64,000 nucleotides of DNA from positions 62,001 through 126,000 of the forward strand of contig NC_015388.1 of the NCBI RefSeq assembly GCF_000195295.1, read 5' to 3'. The stretch is from Desulfobacca acetoxidans DSM 11109 (GTDB lineage: Bacteria; Desulfobacterota; Desulfobaccia; Desulfobaccales; Desulfobaccaceae). Each line of letters starts with the position of its first letter. Within the stretch, counting starts at the first letter, position 1. Made by a program: the position numbers and the translations under genes. Below, piece by piece: positions 42,237-51,713 of the stretch. The notes beneath the pieces are model-generated. The model searched no databases and was not told the DNA's origin. It saw only the letters and a program-made list of their open reading frames with translations.

Positions 42237-45200
42237 ATCTGGATCAACTTTTCCAGAGCCTGCTGAACCCGATCGTATTCGATTGCAGCCTGGGCCACGG
42301 AGTCTTCCGCCCCGTCCAGGCGGCCTTCCTTGCCGATTATTTCGAGTTCCCGAGCCAATTCGGCCAGGGTTACGGCCCCGAAGGAGGCGCTATTGGATTT
42401 TAGACTGTGAGCCGCGCGGCGAAAGAGTTCAGCATCGTTGTCGGCCAGGGCTTGACGCAGGTTCCGCAGCAATTCGGGGGCGTCTTCTTTGAATACCGCC
42501 AGCACCTCGCCGATAAAATCGGCGCCCAGGCTGTCCCGAAAATCGGCAAATATTTTGGGATCGATCACCGCTTCCTGATCCTCTGGGGCAGGCTGGGGCT
42601 GGGTTCGGGTCAAAGCATCCACCAAAGCTTCCACCTTAATCGGTTTAGTGAGATAGTCGTCCATGCCGGCCGCCAGGCATTTTTCCCGATCGCCTTGCAT
42701 GGCGTCAGCGGTCAAGGCGATGATTCGGGGGGCGGCGCGCCCGGCTTCACCCAGCTTAATACGCCGCGAGGCCTCCAATCCATCCATCTCCGGCATCTGC
42801 ACGTCCATCAGCACCACGTCATAGGATTGGCGCCGGACCGCCTCCAGGGCTTCCAACCCGTTGGCCACTACGTCGGCCCGGTAGCCGAGCCGCGCCAGGA
42901 GTCGCAGGGCTACCTTCTGGTTGACGGCGTTGTCTTCGGCCAATAGGATCTTGAGCGGCAGGCGGGTTGCCAGATCGGGATCAATCTGACTCTTGACCGC
43001 TTCGTCATGCTTACGCGTCGCCGCGGGTTGAGCCGAGAAAATAGTCAACAGGGCGTCGTATAGTTGTGAAGGTTTTATGGGCTTGGTAAGTTGAAAGGCG
43101 AAAAGGGCGGCGTCTGGTCCCACTTCCCGACAGCCCAGGGAGGAGTATAATACCAACGGCAGGTTGGGGCGATGGGCGCGAATCTCTCGACCCAGCATCA
43201 ACCCATTCATGTCAGGCATCTGCATGTCCAGAATCGCCAGATCAAAGGGATCGCCGCGTTTGATCCACCCGAGGGCCTCCTGGGGGCTGCGGCTATCCCG
43301 CACCAGCATGCCCCAGGATTGGCTTTGGAGGACGAGGATACGACGATTGGTGTCGTTGTCGTCTACCGCCAACAGACGCTTCCCAGCCAACTGGGGTTGC
43401 CGGTGGAGCAGTTCGTGGCGGGTAATTACCGGCATAGCCACCGGTTCAGTACGTATCAGCAGATGGAAGGTTGATCCTTTCCCCGGCACGCCTTTGCTTT
43501 CCACCCACAAACGGCCGCCCATCATTTCACTGAGACGTTTGCTGATAGCCAGTCCCAGGCCGGTACCGCCATACTTTCGGGTAGTGGAAGCATCTATCTG
43601 GCTGAAAGACTGGAACATGCGGTTCAGGCGGTCGGGGGGAATGCCGATGCCGCTATCGGCCACAGAAAACCGCAACAGCATACTACCGGGAGGGAGAGCC
43701 GCAGCGTCAGGACCGTCTTCTCCCCTCACCGTCAGAGAGATTTCCCCCTGTTCGGTGAATTTAACGGCGTTGTTGAGCAGGTTGAGCAGAATCTGCCGCA
43801 GACGCGTGACGTCGCCAGCTATCGTGGCAGGCACCTGTTTATCCACATGGTAAACGAGTTCCAGTCCTTTCTGTTGCGCCGGCGTGACTATCAGGTCCAG
43901 GGCGCTTTCCAGGCATTCCCGCAGATCGAAAGGCTGGTGTTCCAGTTCCATTTTACCGGCTTCGATCTTGGAAAAGTCGAGGATGTCGTTGATAATGGTA
44001 AGCAGGGCTTCGCCGCTGCCGCGAATGGTCTCGCAGAATTCCCGCTGTTCCTCATTGAGGGGGGTATCAAGCAGCAGATTGGTCATGCCGATAACGCCGT
44101 TCATGGGAGTGCGGATTTCATGGCTCATGGTGGCCAGAAAGGTACTCTTGGCCTCGTTGGCGGCTTCGGCGGCTGTGCGGGCCTCGCTGGCCTCGGCATA
44201 GAGTTTGGCGTTGTCCAAGGCCAGGGAGGCCAATTCTCCAAACCTCTCCAACAGGGCCTTTTCCTCATCACTAAAGGTCTGGTCCGTTTCCCGGTGGCAG
44301 GCCAGACCCAGGACCCCGGTGACCTGAGAGCCGGATTTTAGTGGGATCCCCATAATCATCCTGATGGACTGGTAATCCAATCCCGGGGTATCGGCCCGTC
44401 CTCCCCAGTCCTGGTAATTTTCGATGAGCAGGGATTGGCCGGTTTGCCAGACCTGGCCTGACAGACCCTGTCCGAGCTTCAGGCAGGCCCCGATCAATTT
44501 CTCGAAGATTCCCATTCCCACCCGGCACTCCAGGATCATTCTTTCAGGATTTACTAAGTGAATGAAGCCGTGGGGAGTGCCCAGCAACTGGCCGGCGCGG
44601 CAGATGAGGGTCTGCAACAGATCGTGCAAGTTCAGGCGATTGATAAGGCCTAGCGTAGTTTCATTCAGTGCCGCCAGATATTCCTTCTGCCGGTACAGCG
44701 CCTCCTCCATATGTTTGCGCTCGGTGTTGTCCCGGATGATCTCGATAGCGCCCGTCAGGTGGTCCGAGGAGTCGTAGAGACCCCCGGCGGTGGCGATAAG
44801 ATAAGCCCCACCGGCCTTTAGTTGCGGCACGTAGGTCTCGCCACAGAGAATCTCGCCCCGCCGGCTCACCTGGGCATAACGGGATCGGAACTCCTCTTCC
44901 TTGGCAAAGACAAAATCGATGAGAATGGGCCGACGCTCCCCATAAAAAGGCAGGGCGTATTCGTAGTTTCCCTTGCCCAGGATATCTTGGGCCTGGACTC
45001 CGGTCATGGCCTCGATGGCGCGGTTCCAGGCGATAACCTTCCCTTCCCGGTCAATGACCAGGGTTGCATCCGGCAGGAAATCGATGATATCCTGAAATTG
45101 CCGCTTTGATTCCCGTACCGCCTCTTCGGCCTCCTTCCGTTCGGTGATATCGAGGAAGGCGCCGTAAACAAACTCGAAGCCGCTTTGGGAGTGGCACATG

Positions 45201-45598
45201 ATCTGGCTGGACTCCTGAATCCATAAAACCTTGCCGCTCCGGTGCCGGATTCGGTATTCCCGAATATAAGCCTTGTCTGTCTTTAAGGCCGTTATCAACT
45301 CTTTTTGAATCCGGTCCAGATCTTCGGGCACCACAATATCGAGCCATTTTATCCTGCGGGAATCAAATTCTGCTTTGGGGTAACCGGTCAAGACCTCGAT
45401 CTTGTTGTCGATGAAGTCTACCGACCAGTCCATATAGCCCTTGAAGAAAACATTCGGCAGATTTTTCAATAGGAGTAAGTAGCTTGTCTCACGCGGCGGG
45501 ACGGCGGCCTCCGAAGCGGCCCGCAAACGGGTTACTTCTTGACGCAGCCGGTTTAATTCGTCGAGCATCCGGTCCTGGGTCGTAGCTTCATCCCTCAT
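42233..45598 (-). CDS. Hybrid sensor histidine kinase (PAS-PAS-GAF-HisKA-HATPase-REC-REC-Hpt)
   Basis: A 1121-aa cytoplasmic kinase without membrane segments. Two PAS domains (about 45-155 and 160-295) are followed by a GAF domain (325-465). The dimerisation helix carries the phospho-histidine near 491 ([15 protein letters not shown]). The ATPase has '[15 protein letters not shown]' and '[13 protein letters not shown]'. Two receivers follow, with Asp near 791 ([11 protein letters not shown]) and near 932 ([11 protein letters not shown]), then an Hpt with His near 1064 ([13 protein letters not shown]). This is a complete internal phosphorelay; the downstream REC-cyclase is its likely target. 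The signal is probably intracellular. Confidence 0.92.
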   Translation of the reverse strand: MRDEATTQDRMLDELNRLRQEVTRLRAASEAAVPPRETSYLLLLKNLPNVFFKGYMDWSVDFIDNKIEVLTGYPKAEFDSRRIKWLDIVVPEDLDRIQKELITALKTDKAYIREYRIRHRSGKVLWIQESSQIMCHSQSGFEFVYGAFLDITERKEAEEAVRESKRQFQDIIDFLPDATLVIDREGKVIAWNRAIEAMTGVQAQDILGKGNYEYALPFYGERRPILIDFVFAKEEEFRSRYAQVSRRGEILCGETYVPQLKAGGAYLIATAGGLYDSSDHLTGAIEIIRDNTERKHMEEALYRQKEYLAALNETTLGLINRLNLHDLLQTLICRAGQLLGTPHGFIHLVNPERMILECRVGMGIFEKLIGACLKLGQGLSGQVWQTGQSLLIENYQDWGGRADTPGLDYQSIRMIMGIPLKSGSQVTGVLGLACHRETDQTFSDEEKALLERFGELASLALDNAKLYAEASEARTAAEAANEAKSTFLATMSHEIRTPMNGVIGMTNLLLDTPLNEEQREFCETIRGSGEALLTIINDILDFSKIEAGKMELEHQPFDLRECLESALDLIVTPAQQKGLELVYHVDKQVPATIAGDVTRLRQILLNLLNNAVKFTEQGEISLTVRGEDGPDAAALPPGSMLLRFSVADSGIGIPPDRLNRMFQSFSQIDASTTRKYGGTGLGLAISKRLSEMMGGRLWVESKGVPGKGSTFHLLIRTEPVAMPVITRHELLHRQPQLAGKRLLAVDDNDTNRRILVLQSQSWGMLVRDSRSPQEALGWIKRGDPFDLAILDMQMPDMNGLMLGREIRAHRPNLPLVLYSSLGCREVGPDAALFAFQLTKPIKPSQLYDALLTIFSAQPAATRKHDEAVKSQIDPDLATRLPLKILLAEDNAVNQKVALRLLARLGYRADVVANGLEALEAVRRQSYDVVLMDVQMPEMDGLEASRRIKLGEAGRAAPRIIALTADAMQGDREKCLAAGMDDYLTKPIKVEALVDALTRTQPQPAPEDQEAVIDPKIFADFRDSLGADFIGEVLAVFKEDAPELLRNLRQALADNDAELFRRAAHSLKSNSASFGAVTLAELARELEIIGKEGRLDGAEDSVAQAAIEYDRVQQALEKLIQI

Positions 45599-45874
45599 CT
45601 TAAAATACTCACTTTCAAGTTATTTCATCGGCATCTGGCCAGAGTTCTTTAAATTGTCCAGGACAGGATAGTAAGGGAGAACGCCAAGGCACGCGCCTTA
45701 AAAATATTTTCCGGGGAGGTTTGGGCAAGATACCTGTTTTTGGCAATCTAAACGAAGTAAATAATCTTTCCTGGTTCCCCGGCTCCGGCTTGGAAACGAA
45801 ATAGAAAATCAGTTATGCAGGAGCCTCAAGAGACTCAATTAATTTACAATTATAAGCCTAAGGTGACAATCGAC
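45599..45874. other. Gap between the dehydrogenase-like gene and the kinase gene
   Basis: About 275 bases with no credible ORF. It lies downstream of the minus-strand polysaccharide operon and upstream of the kinase start, so it should contain the kinase promoter. I see no clear terminator hairpin. Confidence 0.35.
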
Positions 45875-47212
45875 TCAGGCGGTTCTTTGTTTTTTGCCTA
45901 TATAAAAGTATTCAAAGCCAAGTTGGGTAAGCTTCTGACAGTTATAGAGGTTGCGTCCATCAAAGATAACCGCTGTTCTGAGGCGCGACTTGAGGCGGTT
46001 AAAATCAGGGGTACGAAACATAGTCCAATCGGTGTTAATGATCAGGGCTGCCGCGTCGTCCACGGCTTCGTACATATCGGCGGCATAGCTTATAGCCGTA
46101 TTTGACACTCCGAAAAATTCCTGGGCCGCTTTCTGGGCCTGCGGATCATAGGCCTTAAACCGCGCCCCTTTCTCCATCAGGGCGTTGATGACGGTCAAGG
46201 CCGGTGCCTCCCGGATGTCATCCGTCCAGGGCTTAAAGGACAGGCCCCAAACACCGAATACCCGTCCTCGGAGATCATCATGAAAATAAGCGCTGATCAT
46301 ATCGATAAACAGTCGGCGCTGGTTCTGATTAATGGCCTCAGTAGCCTCGAGCAGCCTAGGGGTATAGCCTATTGTTTTGGCCGTCTGGATCAACTCCCGG
46401 ACGCCTTGGGAAAACCGCAGGCCGCCATAGCCTAGTCCAGGAAACAGAAAGAGATTGCCGATCCGGGAGTCAGAGCCGAGTCCCAGGCGGATGAGATTGA
46501 TGTCGGCGCCGGTGATAGCGCAGATGTTAGCTAATTCATTCATAAAAGAAATCTTGGTGGCCAGAAAGGCGTTTGCAGAGTATTTAATCAACTCTGCTGA
46601 AACAAGGTCCATGATGATGATCGGGCGGTTGGTCCGGACGAAAGGGGCATACAACTCCTTCATCAGTTCGGCTACCCGTTCATTATCGCAGCCGATGACG
46701 ATGCGGTCCGGCTTCATGAAATCTTCGATGGCAGTCCCCTGTTTAACAAACTCCGGATCTACCACAACGTCAAATTCGTACTCCACTCCCCGGACCGCCA
46801 ACTCCTGAGCAATGGTTTTTTGCAGCCGGGCCGCCGTGCCAACAGGAACATTGGACTTATTGACGATGACTTTATAGCCGTTCAGATGGCGGCTGATATC
46901 CTGGGCAACGGCGAGGTAATAGGTAATATCAGATAGTTCACCTTCTCTGTATATCGGACTCAGGGTTAGGTAACAGATGAGGCTATCCTCTACAGCTTTT
47001 GAGAGATTGGTGCTAAAAAACAATCGATTGCCCTTGCAATTACGGCGGATCAGATCCTCCAGACCTGGTTCATAGACTGAAAGGCGGTAGTGATCCAGGT
47101 TGTCGATCTTCTTTTCATCGAAATCAACGCAGATGACTTCGTTCCCCATTTCGGCAAAACAGGAGGCCGTTATTAGACCTATGTATCCTGCCCCGATGAC
47201 GGCTAATTTCAT
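45875..47212 (-). CDS. UDP-sugar dehydrogenase homologue with degenerate active site
   Basis: A 445-aa member of the UDP-glucose/GDP-mannose dehydrogenase family. It has an intact Rossmann start (MKLAVIGAGYIGLITASCFA) and keeps 'VVDPEFVKQGTAIEDF' (Glu), K210 and N214. The signature around the catalytic Cys has become 'GLGYGGLRFSQGVREL', so R266 replaces Cys, and the Asp four residues on is also lost. 'ICVGTPS' has become 'ICYLTLSP'. It cannot form the thiohemiacetal, so it is not a normal dehydrogenase. The frame is intact and long, which argues for a retained role (regulatory partner or altered chemistry). It is the last gene of the operon that also holds the active paralogue. Confidence 0.82.
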   Translation of the reverse strand: MKLAVIGAGYIGLITASCFAEMGNEVICVDFDEKKIDNLDHYRLSVYEPGLEDLIRRNCKGNRLFFSTNLSKAVEDSLICYLTLSPIYREGELSDITYYLAVAQDISRHLNGYKVIVNKSNVPVGTAARLQKTIAQELAVRGVEYEFDVVVDPEFVKQGTAIEDFMKPDRIVIGCDNERVAELMKELYAPFVRTNRPIIIMDLVSAELIKYSANAFLATKISFMNELANICAITGADINLIRLGLGSDSRIGNLFLFPGLGYGGLRFSQGVRELIQTAKTIGYTPRLLEATEAINQNQRRLFIDMISAYFHDDLRGRVFGVWGLSFKPWTDDIREAPALTVINALMEKGARFKAYDPQAQKAAQEFFGVSNTAISYAADMYEAVDDAAALIINTDWTMFRTPDFNRLKSRLRTAVIFDGRNLYNCQKLTQLGFEYFYIGKKQRTA

Positions 47213-47386
47213 GAGAACCTCAGGTTATTAGGTGGCGATAAGACAAGTGAGGCGCACTGCAAGAACTATAGGCTTGATCATAAACTGATAAAATCGGTAT
47301 GGAGATCATTCCTCTTGAGGAGATGTAATCCCCTGCGGTCAGAAAACCGCTTTCGGTAACATTTCTGCGCGCCGCCGTAACAGGGG

Positions 47387-48766
47387 CTACAAACGAGGAC
47401 CCGCCGGGACCCAGTCGATGGAGACCAATTGGAGTTCGCCGTTCTCTAAGACATCGACCGTTTTTTCAAATAACCTGTCCGCCTTGGAATCGTACAGTCC
47501 CGGGGTGATTGTTCCACCAACGATGATGCACTCATCGATTACCGATCCCTGGCGGACTTCATGCCTATCCACCAACTTCCGTTCCCGAACCGAGATCTTT
47601 TCGCCCTGTTTAGTAAAATAGGCATACCGCTTCCAGAGGACGGAATTGCTGATGCACACATCCTTTTCGATAGTCCAGCCATCACCAATGATCGCATAAG
47701 GTCCAAGTTTGGCGCCACGTTCAATAATACATTCATTGCCGATAATGACCGGAGGAATTATGGTCACTTCAGCAAAATTGATGACGGTGCCGCTGCCCAG
47801 ATAACCCCAGGGCAATTTCTGGTATGGCAGGTCAAGATGGATTTTGTTATCCAGCACTGATTTGTTGATAGACAGGTAATCCCGCTTGCGACCAACATCA
47901 TACCATAAGCCATCATAGCGGATACCCCACAGCAGATAATCTTTCGGCGGCTTAAAGTAGGCAAGTTTTCCTAACATGGCTGGAAAAACATGCTTGCCAA
48001 AATCATAAAACGGTTCCCGGACGTTGGGGTCCGCAGCAGTACGAAAAGGATCGAGTTTCTCCAATAATTCCATTTCAATGAAATAGACGGAGGCATTATT
48101 GAGGTTGCTGGGAGAGTCTGGATCTTTTTCAATAAAGTCGATGATGGGGCCGGATTCTGATAGCGGCCCGCGGGAACGCTCAGATTTGCCGAGTATGACG
48201 GTGCCGAATTCTTTGCGTCGCTTCCAGGGAATCGGCGCCAATAACATGGTGAAAGCGGCGCCCTGGCGCTTGTGAATTTCATACATCTGCTCAAGGAGTT
48301 CAACCCCAAAATTGGTGACGATATCACCACTGGGAGCGATGACAGTGGTTCCGGAAAATGCCGCCGTGGAGCCCATTATCTCATCGGCCAGAGTCTGTTT
48401 GGCCTCGGTCCCGAGTGCCTGTTTGCACACCCCTCCCAAGGTACCGCTGGGCCGGTCCTCTTCTATGTAGTTGATATCGGCGCCGAACAGCAGACCGTCT
48501 TTGAAATGTGATCTGATGGTTTCTTGCAGAACGCATAAGTTCATGGAGACATTAGTAATACCGGCCTCGACGGCGCGTCTGACCCAGATCTCCGCCATGG
48601 GCACGGTACCTCCCAAGGGAAACATGGGCTTGGGGAGATGATGTGTCGAAATCGGATCCATCCGCCTTCCCAAACCGGCCGCCAGGATGGTGAGTTTCAA
48701 CTGATCTTGCACCTGTTTGCGGACAGCCCAGGTGTTCTTTAGATAATTGTCGAGTTCAATGGGCAT
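47387..48766 (-). CDS. NDP-sugar nucleotidyltransferase with left-handed beta-helix
   Basis: A 459-aa protein. The N-terminal transferase has a variant of the GxGxR...PKP motif ('ILAAGLGRRMDPISTHHLPK', then PMFPLGG), 'EEDRPSGTLGGV' and 'GDIVTNFG' for nucleotide and metal. From about residue 315 hexapeptide repeats ('VIIGNECIIERGAKLGPYAI') form a beta helix as in mannose-1-phosphate guanylyltransferases and GlmU-like enzymes. It would make an activated sugar for surface glycan synthesis, in the same operon as UDP-sugar dehydrogenase. The sugar cannot be told from sequence. Confidence 0.78.
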   Translation of the reverse strand: MPIELDNYLKNTWAVRKQVQDQLKLTILAAGLGRRMDPISTHHLPKPMFPLGGTVPMAEIWVRRAVEAGITNVSMNLCVLQETIRSHFKDGLLFGADINYIEEDRPSGTLGGVCKQALGTEAKQTLADEIMGSTAAFSGTTVIAPSGDIVTNFGVELLEQMYEIHKRQGAAFTMLLAPIPWKRRKEFGTVILGKSERSRGPLSESGPIIDFIEKDPDSPSNLNNASVYFIEMELLEKLDPFRTAADPNVREPFYDFGKHVFPAMLGKLAYFKPPKDYLLWGIRYDGLWYDVGRKRDYLSINKSVLDNKIHLDLPYQKLPWGYLGSGTVINFAEVTIIPPVIIGNECIIERGAKLGPYAIIGDGWTIEKDVCISNSVLWKRYAYFTKQGEKISVRERKLVDRHEVRQGSVIDECIIVGGTITPGLYDSKADRLFEKTVDVLENGELQLVSIDWVPAGPRL

Positions 48767-48813
48767 GGAAGGTCTCTATCGGTATGCATAAAAGTCCACG
48801 GTAACCTTCGAAT

Positions 48814-50145
48814 TCAACCGACGAAAAAGTAAGTAAACCCCATTTCCCGCATTTTGGCCGGATCGTAAATATTACGGCCGTCAAAAACCACCGGGTTTTT
48901 CATCCGGGATTTTATCAGGTTCAGCTCCGCATTTTTGTATACCTCCCATTCCGTGTTGATAATCAAGGCTTCAGCTTTGGGCAGCGCCGCCTCCGGGAGG
49001 TCTGCATAAGTGATTCGGTCGCGGTTCGCATGCTTCCGGAAGTAAAATTGAACTTCTTTCATGGCTTCCGGGTCATGAACCGAAAGTTCCGCCCCCATCT
49101 CTAACAGACGCTCGATGATGGTTAAGGACGGGGCTTCCCGGATGTCATCGGTTTCCGGTTTAAAGGCCAGACCCCAGAGGGCCAGTTTTTTGCCTTCCAG
49201 ATTATTCTGGAAGTATCGGGTTATCTCTAAAATAAACCGGTGTCGCTGGGCCTGGTTTACTATTTCGGTGGCTTCCAGAATCTTAAAGTTGTAGGCCAAC
49301 GTCTGGGCGATGTAAACCAGTGCCTTGACGTCTTTCGGGAAACAGGAGCCGCCGTAGCCTAAGCCGGGATAGAGGAAGTGGGGGCCGATTCTCTTGTCAG
49401 AGCCCATACCTTTCTGGACGCTTTTTATATTGGCCCCGGTAAGGGCGCACAGATTGGCGATCTCATTAATGAACGAAATTTTGGTGGCCAGGAAGGAGTT
49501 GGCGGCATATTTGGTCATTTCGGCGGAAGGGACTTCCATGACAAAGAGCTCAAATTTTCCATCGGTCCATGGTTTGTAGAGCTCTTGCATGATACGCTCG
49601 GCTTCAGGACTTTCGACTCCCACAACGATGCGGTCCGGCCGCATGAAATCGTCAATGGCCGAGCCTTCCCGGAGAAATTCGGGGTTAGAGACCACGTCAA
49701 AAGTCAGGTTTGTCCCGCGTCGGGCCAACTCCTTGGCAATGAGCTGGCGCACCCGGGCGGCGGTGCCGACGGGAACGGTGGATTTGTCGACCACAATTTT
49801 GTATTCCTGCATGGTTTGGCCAACGCTTCGAGCCACTTCATAGACATACCGCAGGTCCGCCGAACCGTCCTCCCGGCTGGGCGTGCCCACGCAGATGAAA
49901 ATAACCTGGCTCTGGGAAACCGCCTGGTTCAGGTCGGTGGTAAAAGAGAGCCGGCCGGCCGCAACGTTGAGTTTGACATAGTCTTTCAGACCGGGTTCAT
50001 AAATGGGAATTTCAATTTCATTTTTACGCAAACCTTCGATCTTTTTGGAATCGATGTCCATGCAGATTACCTCATGGCCCGTCTGTGCAAAACAGGCGCC
50101 GGTGACCAGACCGACGTAGCCGACTCCAATCATGGCCAATTTCAC
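48814..50145 (-). CDS. ugd: UDP-glucose 6-dehydrogenase (active-site complete)
   Basis: A 443-aa enzyme that oxidises UDP-glucose to UDP-glucuronate with two NAD+. I start it at the GTG at 50145 (VKLAMIGVGYVGLVTGACFA), six bases after AAGGGAGAG; upstream codons in the same frame overlap the preceding gene. The key residues are present: 'ICVGTPS' (T88), Glu in 'NPEFLREGSAI', K212 and N216 in 'TKYAANSFLATK', and catalytic C268 with D272 in 'GYGGSCFPKDVKAL'. GDP-mannose dehydrogenase is an alternative. The start overlaps the previous stop. Confidence 0.87.
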   Translation of the reverse strand: MKLAMIGVGYVGLVTGACFAQTGHEVICMDIDSKKIEGLRKNEIEIPIYEPGLKDYVKLNVAAGRLSFTTDLNQAVSQSQVIFICVGTPSREDGSADLRYVYEVARSVGQTMQEYKIVVDKSTVPVGTAARVRQLIAKELARRGTNLTFDVVSNPEFLREGSAIDDFMRPDRIVVGVESPEAERIMQELYKPWTDGKFELFVMEVPSAEMTKYAANSFLATKISFINEIANLCALTGANIKSVQKGMGSDKRIGPHFLYPGLGYGGSCFPKDVKALVYIAQTLAYNFKILEATEIVNQAQRHRFILEITRYFQNNLEGKKLALWGLAFKPETDDIREAPSLTIIERLLEMGAELSVHDPEAMKEVQFYFRKHANRDRITYADLPEAALPKAEALIINTEWEVYKNAELNLIKSRMKNPVVFDGRNIYDPAKMREMGFTYFFVG

Positions 50146-51302
50146 AAATTCTCTCCCTTCGAAACATAATCTAAGCGGCGTTTCAGCCAACCGCGGCCAT
50201 CTTTGGGAAGACGCTGCTGAGCTTTCAGTTGGAATACCAGGATGCCGCCGCGAGGTTCTCGAAAATACCAATAATGATTCAGGTAGCTCCCCAACCAGAC
50301 ATCATAGAGAGCGCAACTACCTCCGGAATCCAGCAGTCCCGCGGTTTTTATCCCTTTAGCGGCCAACTTCCGAGCCAGGTCCGGCAATGTCCCTTCCGTC
50401 TGCCACAGGATAATCTGATTATCCTGATCCAGGGCTAGAATGCTATGGTAAAAGGTGGCAAAAGGGCGATTGCCGGCCTCATGTTGCGAAATAAGCCGGG
50501 CGACTCGTTCATCCCATTGGTCAGGCCAGCCCTCATAGACATATTCAATTGCCTCATCCTCGCCTCGGCCCACCACCTGGCGCAGGTCATAATCATATCG
50601 GGCAATCTTTACGGCGGATAATGGTCTTGAGTCTTCCACCAGTGGGACTAAGGCCGCAGCCCAGACCAGACCCCGGTCCATGAGATTATCCCCGTTGCCG
50701 GCATCAAAAACCAGGTCTTGGGAGGCATCAAAGCGTAGCCAGCGGAATTCCAAGCGGCATGAAGGCTCAGAAGTCTGGGCGCTGAAATAACAGATACACC
50801 AATACGTCTTTCGGTCTAGGGGTTCACCCTGCAAAAAAAAGAGGCGCTGCAGCCGAATGGCAGATGCGGTAACTGACTTCAGATCGTCGTAGGTGCGAAG
50901 GCCGTCCCGATGGAAGCAGGGCCGCAAAAGGTTGGCCACCGTATCGCTGATAGGGACAGCGAGCATGTACGGCTCTTGTTGAAAGGTCTCGCCGTTAAAA
51001 TTTTCCAGTCCCTGCCAATCGGGGAGGAGACCGGCGTTGTGCATTGCCTGCAGGTGCAGCGGAATCGGCAGTTTTGGCGGTTCCCCCTGGGCTTTTAACG
51101 GGTTATTCGGCCCAAGGGTGGACCCATTTTTAGGGTTTAACTCTCCCGGATAGGCTGGATGCCGCCGCATATAGAGGCCAGTCCGGTTGCGTTGCTCCGG
51201 ATAGGCAAGCTTTAAATGCACTACGGCTAATTCCTCTGACTTAATGATTACTTCAGCTCGGCGGCCGTTTTGGCTAGCGGCGCCAATTTCCAGTTCTAGC
51301 TT
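50142..51302 (-). CDS. Unknown protein, C-terminus resembling NAGPA phosphodiester glycosidases
   Basis: About 386 aa from the ATG at 51302 (MKLELEIGAAS); a TTG at 51344 is also possible and neither has a good ribosome-binding site. There is no signal peptide. The C-terminal 120 residues ('FATFYHSILALDQDNQIILW', 'LARKLAAKGIKTAGLLDSGG', then SCALYDVWLG) follow the order of the NAGPA domain, where an 'LDGGGS' loop forms the active site; here it is LDSGGS. NAGPA-type proteins act on sugar phosphodiester bonds in exopolysaccharide biology. The first 260 residues are unassigned. It overlaps ugd, which supports a glycan role. Confidence 0.5.
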   Translation of the reverse strand, partial: KLELEIGAASQNGRRAEVIIKSEELAVVHLKLAYPEQRNRTGLYMRRHPAYPGELNPKNGSTLGPNNPLKAQGEPPKLPIPLHLQAMHNAGLLPDWQGLENFNGETFQQEPYMLAVPISDTVANLLRPCFHRDGLRTYDDLKSVTASAIRLQRLFFLQGEPLDRKTYWCICYFSAQTSEPSCRLEFRWLRFDASQDLVFDAGNGDNLMDRGLVWAAALVPLVEDSRPLSAVKIARYDYDLRQVVGRGEDEAIEYVYEGWPDQWDERVARLISQHEAGNRPFATFYHSILALDQDNQIILWQTEGTLPDLARKLAAKGIKTAGLLDSGGSCALYDVWLGSYLNHYWYFREPRGGILVFQLKAQQRLPKDGRGWLKRRLDYVSKGENL

Positions 51303-51713
51303 CATCAGGATGCTTTCAGCAATATTGATGCCAGGAGAATGCAATCCCGGGAGTTAATTTCCTGAACCTACCAGGGGACGCTAGAGCAGTTCTCATTCGG
51401 CAATTAGTTAGCAGTTTATTGATTATTTTGAGAACAAAGTATCAATGATTGGTTATGACAATAAGTCAAATATTTGTCAATATAATAAATTATTGCTAAA
51501 TTGTCAATGCTCTTTTTCCGTTTCGACACTTTCGCCAAGAAATCAGGCAAGATCATTCTCTCATTGAGATAGAAAGCGGGAAGGGTAGTCCTGACATCCC
51601 AGCCTCAACACTTAGAAGAGTCTATGATTCTGAGGATTTGAGGAACTTCGATTTCCTCGGGATGACAGAAAAAACCGGTTTTGCAATAGCCTTTCGGCTT
51701 TTTCTTAAAAAGG
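51303..51713. other. Gap between the NAGPA-like gene and the ROK-fusion gene
   Basis: About 410 A+T-rich bases. An inverted repeat AATAGCCTTT / AAAGGCTATT (about 51685-51718) reaches into the ROK-fusion stop codon and could form a hairpin at the mRNA end, though without a T tract. No ORF is seen; a promoter for the downstream four-gene set (51302 to 45875) probably lies here. Confidence 0.4.
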
